From Nitrospirota bacterium (lineage in GTDB: Bacteria; Nitrospirota; Thermodesulfovibrionia; UBA6902; DSMQ01): DNA of 15,672 nucleotides. Made by a program: the position numbers and the translations under genes. The stretch spans positions 1-15,672 of the forward strand of contig JACQZD010000197.1 of the NCBI GenBank assembly GCA_016207865.1, given 5' to 3'. Shown here piece by piece: positions 5,558-13,397 of this stretch (the stretch's first letter is position 1; each line of letters begins with the position of its first letter). The notes beneath the pieces are model-generated. The model was not told the origin of the DNA. It was given only the letters and a program-made list of their open reading frames with translations, and did no database searches.

Positions 5558-7546
5558 ATGAAAAACAAGGTTGTTATCATGATCGTTTTTTTTGCGCTTG
5601 CCGTTTACGGCTGTGCAACGCCGGGGAAGGAAAGTTTTGACCTCGGGCAGGAGCTTGTCAAGCACAACAGGTTTGAAGAAGCAATGTCAATGTTTGAGGA
5701 CGCCCTGAAAAAAGAGCCCGGCAATCCCGAATACGATTCTGCCTATAAAAAAACCAGAAGCTCCTTATCGGCAAGATACTCCCAGGGCGCAAAGGCAAAG
5801 TTCAGCCAGACTCCGCTTACTTTTGAACAGGTAAAGGTGGCCTATCAGGAGGCGGAAAAAGCAAGCCAGCTTACGCCTGAAGACGAAGAGGTTTTAAAAC
5901 TGCGGAACCTTATTAAGTCTGAATTGGACCGAATTGTAAAGACCGCCGAGAGCATGTATTCTGAGGCGTCAAAGACAATGACGGAAAACAAATGGGTAGA
6001 AAGCATTAAGACATTAAAACAAATAAATGCAATGTACCCAAACTATCTTGATGTTGTAACAAGGATTAAGCAGTCTGAGGACGAAGGCCTTTTATATTAC
6101 CTGAAGGAGGCGGAAAAATTCAAGGAAACCGATGACTGGGAAAACGTCATGAAGACGCTTTCAGCCGCGCGGGAGATTGCACCTGACAATCCGGACCTGA
6201 TCGCCCGCATTGAAGATGCCAGAAGCAAAGGCACGCCTGATTATTTAATTGCAAAGGCAGAGGAATTCGCCGCAAAAAATGACTGGGACAAAGCAACTGC
6301 GCTTGCCCGGCAGGCTTATATGACAAACCCTTCTGAGGATATAGGGCAGAAATCAGCAAAAATACAGCAGGAAGCTGGAGTTTTTTACATCAGCCGGTTC
6401 AGGCAGCACCTTTCAGAGAAACGTCTTTATGCGGCATACATGGATATGACTACAGCTTTTAAATATAACCCTGCCGCAAATAAAGAAAAAGAGGTGACTG
6501 ACGCCGTTAATCAGTTTATCGCCGGCATTATTTCAAAGGCAGAGACCTATGAGTCAAAAGGATATTTCGGCAATGCGCTGTCATGGTACGAAAAGGCGCT
6601 TGAGTTTAACCCTAAACACAAAGAATCTGTTTATAAAATCCAGGCGTTAAAAGACGGCATTAAGGACCGGGTCGTTAAAAAAATCGCCATTATGGATTTC
6701 ACATCGCCGAGCAATAAGCCTGATGTGGGCAAGATTGTGACAGACAACCTGCTGTCTTACATAACATCCAATGCAAGCAGCGACGTCAAGGTGCTTGCAA
6801 GGGATGTCCTCGGAGCCATCCTTAAAGAGATAGAATACGGGCAGGCGGGCATTTATGACATTGAAAGCGCAAAAAAAGCAGGCAAGCTTAAAGGCACTGA
6901 CATATTTATTTTCGGCAGTGTGCTTAATTACGATGTGGACAGAAATCTTGCAGAAAGCTATCAGATGAAAAGCGTAGTGGTCGGCAAAAAATCCACGCCG
7001 AACCCCGCCTATCAGTTTTGGCTCATGTCGCAGAAAGGGACGGCAACTGAAGGCGATGTGCAGACTGCGCCTCCGGCCATGATAGAAGAAGACCTCAGAG
7101 AGACGATTAAATACAAAGTTGGCACCGAGAAAAAGCTGGCAACGGTCGGCGTTTCTTTCAGGGTTATAGATGTTGAAGAGGGCGAGGTTGTTATCACAGA
7201 AACCCTGAAAGAGCAAAAGGAGGCAAGGGATGATTTCTCAGAGGGGGCTTCATTTGCAGATATCGTCTTTGACCCGCTTGAAATGCCGACAGACAGTGAA
7301 CTGCTTCAGTCAGTAACGCAAAAGGTGGTTGAGAATCTGGGCTTTAAGGTGCTGTCGCGCTTTCAGAACCTGCAGGTTCTGTACCACACCAATGCTGAAA
7401 TGCTGAAAAAGAAAATGGAATACGAAAAGGCAATTGAAAAATATACGGACAGTATTTATATTGAAGATATTAAAAACATCTCAAGCCCTCTTTCGGAAAA
7501 TTCAAGAAAAGAGATAGAAAAATTGCTTCAGCAGATTGAATCATAG
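5558..7546 (+). CDS. Lipoprotein with TPR array and C-terminal CsgG-like domain
   Basis: This 662-residue protein has a lipoprotein signal ending LAVYGC (C19). Residues 25-365 are mostly helical TPR-like repeats, the clearest at 28-57, 180-212, 229-258 and 325-358 (the last with GNALSWYEKALEFNPKH). Residues 370-600 match the CsgG family: KKIAIMDFTSP, a long helix, VKVLARDVLGAILKE, a GIYD loop, then GTDIFIFGSVLNYDV and VGVSFRVIDVEEGEVV. Between those last two strands sits a stretch of about 70 residues (460-530), the place where Escherichia coli CsgG carries its first transmembrane hairpin. CsgG oligomers form the curli export pore; other proteins of the fold (LpoB, FlgO) are not pores. A short TPR-like stretch (613-630) and a helical tail end the protein. 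A GGAGG site lies just upstream, within the end of the FlgT-like gene. The TPRs could recruit partner proteins to a CsgG-type ring. Confidence 0.75.
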   Translation: MKNKVVIMIVFFALAVYGCATPGKESFDLGQELVKHNRFEEAMSMFEDALKKEPGNPEYDSAYKKTRSSLSARYSQGAKAKFSQTPLTFEQVKVAYQEAEKASQLTPEDEEVLKLRNLIKSELDRIVKTAESMYSEASKTMTENKWVESIKTLKQINAMYPNYLDVVTRIKQSEDEGLLYYLKEAEKFKETDDWENVMKTLSAAREIAPDNPDLIARIEDARSKGTPDYLIAKAEEFAAKNDWDKATALARQAYMTNPSEDIGQKSAKIQQEAGVFYISRFRQHLSEKRLYAAYMDMTTAFKYNPAANKEKEVTDAVNQFIAGIISKAETYESKGYFGNALSWYEKALEFNPKHKESVYKIQALKDGIKDRVVKKIAIMDFTSPSNKPDVGKIVTDNLLSYITSNASSDVKVLARDVLGAILKEIEYGQAGIYDIESAKKAGKLKGTDIFIFGSVLNYDVDRNLAESYQMKSVVVGKKSTPNPAYQFWLMSQKGTATEGDVQTAPPAMIEEDLRETIKYKVGTEKKLATVGVSFRVIDVEEGEVVITETLKEQKEARDDFSEGASFADIVFDPLEMPTDSELLQSVTQKVVENLGFKVLSRFQNLQVLYHTNAEMLKKKMEYEKAIEKYTDSIYIEDIKNISSPLSENSRKEIEKLLQQIES

Positions 7547-7571
7547 ATATTTGGGCAAAAGGGAGGCTGCT

Positions 7572-9833
7572 ATGCGGAGAGCCGTTATTTTATATTTGCT
7601 TGCAGCAGTGCTGTCTGCCGCGGCAGGTATCGGGCTGTTACAGCCGGCCCTTGCCGCCGCAACTAAGCCGCGGATAGCTTTTTTCCTGTTCAACTCGCAA
7701 AGCATTGAAGCGACATCACTTATGGAAACCATTCCGACAGTTTTAACATCATACGTCAACAGGAGCGGTCTTTTTGAGATTATGGAAAGAAGAAAAATTG
7801 ACAGGGAGGTTTTGCTTAAGGGCTATCAGACAAGCCGCCTCAAACCGCAGGAGATGCTTAATGTGGGCGCCGCGCTCGGTTTTGATTTCAGCGTTTATGG
7901 GGATGTAAAAAAGGAGAGCGGAATTATAACGACTTCCATTAAAGTGCTGGACATTAAAACGCGGGAGTTGTGTTTTGAACAGACAATAACTGTTTCAGAA
8001 GGCATGCTTAATGAAAAATTAAATGAGGTATCCGCTGCAGTTGCAAACAGGACGCTCAAATGTTTCTCCGGCGCAGGCGCCGCCAAAAAAGAGGAAAAAC
8101 CGCTGGAACTGCCGTATGAACTGAAGGCAATGCAGGCCGGCAAAAAAATTACGCTTCAATGGCTCCATAAAAACATACAGGATGTCAGCGGATTTAAAGT
8201 TTACAGGGCGGATGAAAAAGAAGGCATATATCAGATGGTCGGCGCCGTGCCGGAACTTAATTTTACAGATCAGAACCCTCCGCTGGATAAACCGGTCTTT
8301 TATAAAATTACAGCCGCATTCAAAAACGGAATGGAAAGCGGCCCGTCTAATATAGTTGAGGCTCGGTTTGCTATGGGCCCGCTGCCGCCGATATTCCTAA
8401 GCGCAGCGCCTGACATTAAATCAGCCCATCTTAAATGGAAGATGCGCCCTGACATTGAAGTCTCAGAGTGCAAGATTTACAGAAAAGGGGCGGCTGACAA
8501 AGAGTTTAAAGAGATAGCCTCTGTATATTACGGCAAAACTGACAAAGAGCTCACCGAGACAGTCTCTATGCATTATGACACAATGGCATATACGGATAAA
8601 GGGTTGGGCGACAATGCCTCTTATCAGTATGCGCTTTCCGCAGTTAATTTAAAGGAAGCAGCCGGAGACCTGTCAACAATACTCAATACAACAACGATTA
8701 ATGCGCCATACGGGCTCAAGGCAGAGGGCGGAAAGATAAGACAAATACCCTTAAGCTGGGATGTGCATTTTTCCGATACAGTAGCAGGCTACCGCATCTA
8801 CAGGTCCGCGGACAAGGAATCCGGATATAAACTTCTTTCCGATGCCGCCGGGAAGACATTAAACAATTATCTTGATAAAAAAGATATGGCGGACCTGATT
8901 ACCTATTGGTACAGGATTGCCGCTTACAACAGCAATGGACTGGAAACAGATATGTCTGACGCCATATCGGCGACTACAAGAGATAAACCGCCTGTACCGC
9001 AGGGCATTACCGCAAAAGACCGCGAACCGAGAAAGGTTTCGCTAAAATGGGACCCTGTAAAAAGTCCTGCGGATGAAATTGTAAAATATGCAATCTCACG
9101 GTCCACAGAGGAAAAGGGCGAATACAAAAAAATAATTGAAATCAGCAATCCCGAAATAAACTCATTTATTGACAAGGAGCCTCCGCTGAAAGATAACACT
9201 GCCTACTATTATAAAATTGCTTCTTATAATTCCGCAGGTGTAAGCAGTGATTTATCCACGCCTGTATCTTCCGTAACAAAGGCGCTTCCTTCAGCGCCGG
9301 CCGGTCTCTCCGCAAAAAGCGGCGAGGTGAAACAGATTACTCTGACATGGGAGCCAAACAGGGAGAAAGATATAAAGACCTATAATATTTACAGGACCAT
9401 CGCGGAAGATAATGATTTCAAAAATATTGCCTCTGCCGCTGAGAGCAATTATGCGGATGCCGGACTTAAAGACGGCGCCAAATACACATATGCCATAGAT
9501 GCTGTTGATGCGGACGGCTTAACCAGCATGAGGACTGCCCCTGTAACTGCCGTGACAAAACCCATTCCGGCAAAGCCTTCAGGATTAAAGGTTTCTGTTG
9601 AAAACGGCAAAAAAATATTGCGCTGGGATGCCAACACTGAAAAGGATATTAAACAATATAACATTTATAAAAAAGGCTTTTTCGGGATATCACGCAAGCT
9701 CGCAGAGGTTCGGGATACCTCCTGGGTCATTGAGGAGGCAAAGGGGAAACAGGAGTTCTTCATCACAGCCCTTGATGAAACAGGGCTTGAGAGCGAAAAC
9801 TCCGAGTCTGTTTTTATAGAAGGGAAGAAATAA
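7572..9833 (+). CDS. Exported protein: CsgG/TolB-N-like domain followed by six FN3 domains
   Basis: The 753-residue product starts at the ATG at 7572, preceded by AAAAGGGAGG; an in-frame TTG at 7536 inside the previous gene is less likely. A signal peptide covers about residues 1-29 (ending PALAA). Residues 32-165 form a CsgG/TolB-N-like domain: RIAFFLF, a helix, LFEIMERRKIDREVL, then VGAALGFDFSVYGDV and two strands. About six fibronectin type III units follow, at roughly 181-266, 270-374, 378-469, 473-570, 573-663 and 666-750. They share the strand motifs L-W (ITLTWEP), YNIYR and YYYKIASYNSAG. FN3 arrays in secreted bacterial proteins usually act as spacers or binding modules. The second unit is longer than the rest, with an insertion around 318-335. 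C134, C164 and C300 are the only cysteines. The protein could connect a CsgG-type ring to a distant partner or ligand. Confidence 0.75.
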   Translation: MRRAVILYLLAAVLSAAAGIGLLQPALAAATKPRIAFFLFNSQSIEATSLMETIPTVLTSYVNRSGLFEIMERRKIDREVLLKGYQTSRLKPQEMLNVGAALGFDFSVYGDVKKESGIITTSIKVLDIKTRELCFEQTITVSEGMLNEKLNEVSAAVANRTLKCFSGAGAAKKEEKPLELPYELKAMQAGKKITLQWLHKNIQDVSGFKVYRADEKEGIYQMVGAVPELNFTDQNPPLDKPVFYKITAAFKNGMESGPSNIVEARFAMGPLPPIFLSAAPDIKSAHLKWKMRPDIEVSECKIYRKGAADKEFKEIASVYYGKTDKELTETVSMHYDTMAYTDKGLGDNASYQYALSAVNLKEAAGDLSTILNTTTINAPYGLKAEGGKIRQIPLSWDVHFSDTVAGYRIYRSADKESGYKLLSDAAGKTLNNYLDKKDMADLITYWYRIAAYNSNGLETDMSDAISATTRDKPPVPQGITAKDREPRKVSLKWDPVKSPADEIVKYAISRSTEEKGEYKKIIEISNPEINSFIDKEPPLKDNTAYYYKIASYNSAGVSSDLSTPVSSVTKALPSAPAGLSAKSGEVKQITLTWEPNREKDIKTYNIYRTIAEDNDFKNIASAAESNYADAGLKDGAKYTYAIDAVDADGLTSMRTAPVTAVTKPIPAKPSGLKVSVENGKKILRWDANTEKDIKQYNIYKKGFFGISRKLAEVRDTSWVIEEAKGKQEFFITALDETGLESENSESVFIEGKK

Positions 9834-9856
9834 GAAGCAACAGGGGGTAATAAAAA

Positions 9857-10141
9857 ATGCGGTTAACCATGCTTTTACTAATCACATTTCTTATGATTTT
9901 ATTAACAGGGTATGCGGTCTATGCCGAAACGCCTGCTCCTGATTCTGAAATCGGGCGGTACCAGCTGCTTCAAGGGACCTACACGAGCTTTGATCTCAAG
10001 AGACAGCAGTCTTCCACCCAGTCCGGTATATTTTTGCTTGATACAAAAACAGGAAAAGTCAAACGGTACATTAACAAAATAGATGAGGAAGGCAAATACA
10101 TTGAAATGTGGGCGCCGACAGAAGTCACTACGGAAAAGTAA
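9857..10141 (+). CDS. Small exported protein of unknown function
   Basis: A 94-residue protein with a hydrophobic signal peptide (about 1-22, ending AVYA). The mature part of about 70 residues reads GRYQLLQG at its start and later FLLDTKTGKVKRY, then WAPTEV. This resembles many small secreted or periplasmic proteins in which a GRYQL strand is followed by an LDT-TG turn and a tryptophan, probably a small beta-sheet fold. It has no cysteine and no lipobox. It sits 23 nt after the FN3 gene and 23 nt before the next lipoprotein gene, so it is very likely co-transcribed. A GGGGG-containing ribosome site lies about 9 nt before the ATG. I do not recognise a named family. Confidence 0.65.
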   Translation: MRLTMLLLITFLMILLTGYAVYAETPAPDSEIGRYQLLQGTYTSFDLKRQQSSTQSGIFLLDTKTGKVKRYINKIDEEGKYIEMWAPTEVTTEK

Positions 10142-10164
10142 CTGTATGAAAGGCGGATAATTAT

Positions 10165-12453
10165 ATGAAAAAAATATTTTTGGCAATTTTAACATTGGCA
10201 TTAATTGCATCCTGCGGGTTAAAAGAAGGAGTAAAAAAAGAGTTGTCAGCTCCTGTTGTGCTGGATGTGCCCGAAGAGGAACTTCCGATTACTGTTGCGG
10301 TAATGCCGTTTCAAAACGACACAGAGGAAATCGGGATAGCCGCACAGGTGAGAAGGGCCTTTTACAACCATTTCAGCTCAAAGCCCTACAGAGATGTTGA
10401 GCTTAATATAATTGATGAAAAAATTATTCAGCTTGAGAAATCTTCAGGCAAAAGCGCCCTTGACATAAAGCCTGAGGAGATATGTCAGGCCTTGGGCTGT
10501 GACGGAGTAGTCTACGGCAGGATTACAGATTATAAAAAAGTTTATGCGGCAGTTTATTCACAGCTCGGGGCAGAAGCCGAAATCTGGATAGTCAATACAA
10601 AGACAGGCAAAGATATCTTAAGGATAAAAGATTCCGTAAGATACCATGAAGGCGGAGTGCCTACCTCTCCCCTCGGCGCTATTATGACCGCTGTTTCCAC
10701 GGCAATGAACATAAGGGAAATCCAGCAGGTCAGACTGGTCAATGAGCTGAGTTACAAATTTAATGAAAGAATCCCTTCCCCTAAAGGGCTGAAGACCGAG
10801 GACAGGCCGCTTATTAAAGAAATCCTTACAAATGTGAAAGAAGGGCCCTTCGGCAAAGGCAGGATTATCAGGGCCGGGCTTGAAGGAGAGCCCGGGCTGG
10901 TAGCCACCTTTGACATCGGCAACTTTAAAAAAGGCCTTCCCATGAAAGAGACAAAGCCGGGCATTTACATGGGTGAATATCTTGTCATGCCGGGAGACAA
11001 TACAAAAGATATGCCCATAATCGCATCTTTAAAAAGACCTGCCGGTTATGAGAGCCAGTGGATTGACGTGAGCGGTTTTGTAACAATTGATACGACCGCG
11101 CCGCCTCAGGTACAAGGCATCAGGGCCAAGGGATTTCAGGACCGGATAGAAATTTCGTGGGAGACATTAAAAAATATCCCGGACCTCAAGGGATATACTG
11201 TATTGAGAAGCGAACAGCCTTTAAGCGGTTATGCCGAGATCGCAAAAGCGGAACTCAATCTCTTTGAAGACAAGGTTGCCAAACCTGATACCACTTACTA
11301 TTACAGGGTCACAGCTTCTGACCAGACCGGCAATGAATCAGAGCATACAGACCCGGCAACCGCAGCACTTATGTCAAAAGAACCAGTCCTGCTTAGCGGA
11401 GAGCTTAAAAAAGACACAGCCCTCCCTGCCGGGATATATATTGTAAAAGACTCTCTGACTGTTCCCAAGGGGCTGACGCTGATAATAGCGCCTGAGACAA
11501 GAATAATGTTTGACGAGAATGCATCTATTGTAATTTATGGAAAGACCATTGTGAATGGAATGGAGTCGCCTGTTGAATTTATTCCTTCAGGGGATAAAAA
11601 ATGGAAGGGCATAACCGCAGAGGGAGCGAATGTGACTGCAGCCGGCTTGCGCATTAAAGGCGCATTAGCTGCATTATCCTTCAAAAATACTGAAGGCTCT
11701 GTGGAAAACGGAGTAATTTCAGACAGCGATACAGGCATTGCAATATCAGGCACGCCGGCCGCAGCCCTTAAGGGCCTGACGATTTCAGGGAACAAGACCG
11801 GCATTGAACTGCAAAAGACAGACGCAAAAATTATTCAGAGCGCTATTTTTCAAAACGCAGACGGCCTTGTCTTGAAAGATTTTTCAGGAGAAATTAAAGA
11901 CAACAATATCTTTGACAACGGCAGGAATATCTCCTCAGAGCCGTCCTCAAAAATAGGCGCCAATTACCTTGGCTCAATAAACATTGACGAGATGAAAGTA
12001 AGCGGTGTCAGCCTGACAAAAACCTATGACAATAAACTGCCGGACGGAAAGATTGTGGATGCCATATCAAATCCATACGCCTCATTAACCCAGGATGAAA
12101 GGCAGAAAAAGGCATTAGAGCTTATGATTGAAGCCGGAGGTTATTTCAGACAGAGCAATTACGGCAAGGCCTCCAGCCGCTTTGAGGAGGCATTAAAGGC
12201 CTTTCCTACTGCCGACACTTACTATTATCTGGCCCTCTGCTATCAGGGGATGAAGGAAGATGAAAAGGCGCTGAAGTATCTGAAAGAGGGAGTTGAAAAA
12301 TTCCCCAAAGACTCCACGCTTCAAAAAGCGCTGGGGCTGATGTATTATCAGGCCGGCAATGAAACAGAGGCCAAGAAGGCATTTGAAGAAGTCATAAGAT
12401 TAAGCCCTGAAGACAGGCAGGTGAAGTTTCTGCTTGAGAGAATGGGGAATTAA
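10165..12453 (+). CDS. Multidomain lipoprotein: GNA1162-like, Ig-like, FN3, beta-helix and TPR
   Basis: The 762-residue protein has a lipoprotein signal ending LIASC (C17). Residues 42-205 resemble the GNA1162/DUF799 lipoprotein family, which has a TolB-N-like fold: ITVAVMPFQNDT, LNIIDEKIIQ, GCDGVVYGRITDYKKVY, AEIWIVNTKTGKDIL, and a late glycine-rich stretch SPLGAIMTAVSTAM as in GNA1162. Residues 215-308 look Ig-like, with GIYMGEYLVMPGD. Residues 312-400 are an FN3 domain (GYTVLR, TTYYYRVTASDQTGN). Residues 405-600 form a right-handed beta-helix of the NosD/pectate-lyase type, with short repeating turns such as DSDTGIAISG, GNKTGIELQ and NADGLVL. Residues 645-755 are three TPRs. Carbohydrate binding or a structural stalk is possible for the helix. 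The upstream ribosome site is AAAGGCGG. I have not seen this exact domain order in a named family. Confidence 0.75.
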   Translation: MKKIFLAILTLALIASCGLKEGVKKELSAPVVLDVPEEELPITVAVMPFQNDTEEIGIAAQVRRAFYNHFSSKPYRDVELNIIDEKIIQLEKSSGKSALDIKPEEICQALGCDGVVYGRITDYKKVYAAVYSQLGAEAEIWIVNTKTGKDILRIKDSVRYHEGGVPTSPLGAIMTAVSTAMNIREIQQVRLVNELSYKFNERIPSPKGLKTEDRPLIKEILTNVKEGPFGKGRIIRAGLEGEPGLVATFDIGNFKKGLPMKETKPGIYMGEYLVMPGDNTKDMPIIASLKRPAGYESQWIDVSGFVTIDTTAPPQVQGIRAKGFQDRIEISWETLKNIPDLKGYTVLRSEQPLSGYAEIAKAELNLFEDKVAKPDTTYYYRVTASDQTGNESEHTDPATAALMSKEPVLLSGELKKDTALPAGIYIVKDSLTVPKGLTLIIAPETRIMFDENASIVIYGKTIVNGMESPVEFIPSGDKKWKGITAEGANVTAAGLRIKGALAALSFKNTEGSVENGVISDSDTGIAISGTPAAALKGLTISGNKTGIELQKTDAKIIQSAIFQNADGLVLKDFSGEIKDNNIFDNGRNISSEPSSKIGANYLGSINIDEMKVSGVSLTKTYDNKLPDGKIVDAISNPYASLTQDERQKKALELMIEAGGYFRQSNYGKASSRFEEALKAFPTADTYYYLALCYQGMKEDEKALKYLKEGVEKFPKDSTLQKALGLMYYQAGNETEAKKAFEEVIRLSPEDRQVKFLLERMGN

Positions 12454-12484
12454 TTTGAATAATGTTAACCAAAAAGGCGGGTCT

Positions 12485-13387
12485 ATGAAAAAAATAATTT
12501 CATTATTAATCCTTGCAGTATTATTTATTACCCCATCCGCTGTCTTTGCCGAAATAAGTCCTCAAGAGGCGGGCCAAGACCTTGTCTTGGTCAAGGGCGG
12601 GTGTTTTCAGATGGGCGACACCTTTGGTGAGGGGGATACAGATGAGAAGCCTGTGCACGAGGTATGCGTAGACAATTTTTACATGGGTAAGCATGAGGTG
12701 ACAACCGGAGAATTCAGAAAATTTGTTAATGAGACGAATTACATGACAGAGGCAGAGAAGGAGGGCGGGTGTTACATGTGGCTTAGCAAAAGGTGGGAAC
12801 GGAGAAAGGAATACAACTGGCGCAATGTCGGCTTTTCACAGACAGAAATGGACCCTGTTGTGTGCATTAGCTGGAACGACGCCAATGAATTCATTAAGTG
12901 GCTGAACAAAAAGACCGATAAAAACTTTCGGCTTCCGACAGAAGCCGAATGGGAGTACAGCGCCAGAAGCGGAGGGAAACAATTTAAATACAGCTGGGGC
13001 AATGGGGCCTCATCCTCCGGTATGGCAGATGTGTCCGTAAACAAGATATTCGCTACATGGAGTATCTGGAGCGGCTATAACAACGGAGATTTTTATACAT
13101 CCCCTGTAGGCAGCAGCCTTAGTCCCAATGAAATCGGGCTCTACGACATGACCGGAAATGTGTGGGAATGGGTTGGCGACTGGTACAGTGAAAATTATTA
13201 TAAAAACAGCCAAAAAAATAATCCGGCAGGTCCTGCCTATAAAAAGACCCGTAATAAATTCCGCGTGCTCCGCGGCGGTTCATGGACCTGCGAGCCGTGG
13301 GTCGTTAGGGCCTCTGACCGTTTCATGCTTGCGCCGTCCATGAGGACGCGCCTCATGGGTTTCCGTCTGGCGCTTTCTGCTGAATAA
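12485..13387 (+). CDS. Exported SUMF1-fold (formylglycine-generating-enzyme-like) protein
   Basis: The ATG at 12485, shortly after AAGGCGG, gives a 300-residue protein with a signal peptide (1-22, ending AVFA); an earlier in-frame ATG at 12434 would overlap the previous gene and bury the signal. Residues 32-298 span the whole SUMF1 fold: VLVKGGCFQMGDTFGEGD, KPVHEVCVDNFYMGKHEVT, VVCISWNDANEFIKWLN, FRLPTEAEWEYSARSG, GLYDMTGNVWEWVGDWY, VLRGGSWTC and MGFRLAL. True formylglycine-generating enzymes bind copper with two Cys spaced C-x4-C after the RGGS motif. Here C269 is present but the second position is V274, so sulfatase activation is unlikely. Other proteins of this fold act in binding or in other oxidations. 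C40, C61, C96 and C127 may form disulfides. It lies 10 nt before the transglutaminase-like gene. Confidence 0.85.
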   Translation: MKKIISLLILAVLFITPSAVFAEISPQEAGQDLVLVKGGCFQMGDTFGEGDTDEKPVHEVCVDNFYMGKHEVTTGEFRKFVNETNYMTEAEKEGGCYMWLSKRWERRKEYNWRNVGFSQTEMDPVVCISWNDANEFIKWLNKKTDKNFRLPTEAEWEYSARSGGKQFKYSWGNGASSSGMADVSVNKIFATWSIWSGYNNGDFYTSPVGSSLSPNEIGLYDMTGNVWEWVGDWYSENYYKNSQKNNPAGPAYKKTRNKFRVLRGGSWTCEPWVVRASDRFMLAPSMRTRLMGFRLALSAE

Positions 13388-13397
13388 TTAAAGGTTT

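Noticed and set aside
5558..12453. A curli (csg) operon
   Set aside because: Although CsgG-like domains are present, no CsgA/CsgB-type amyloid repeats and no CsgE, CsgF or CsgD-like proteins can be seen.
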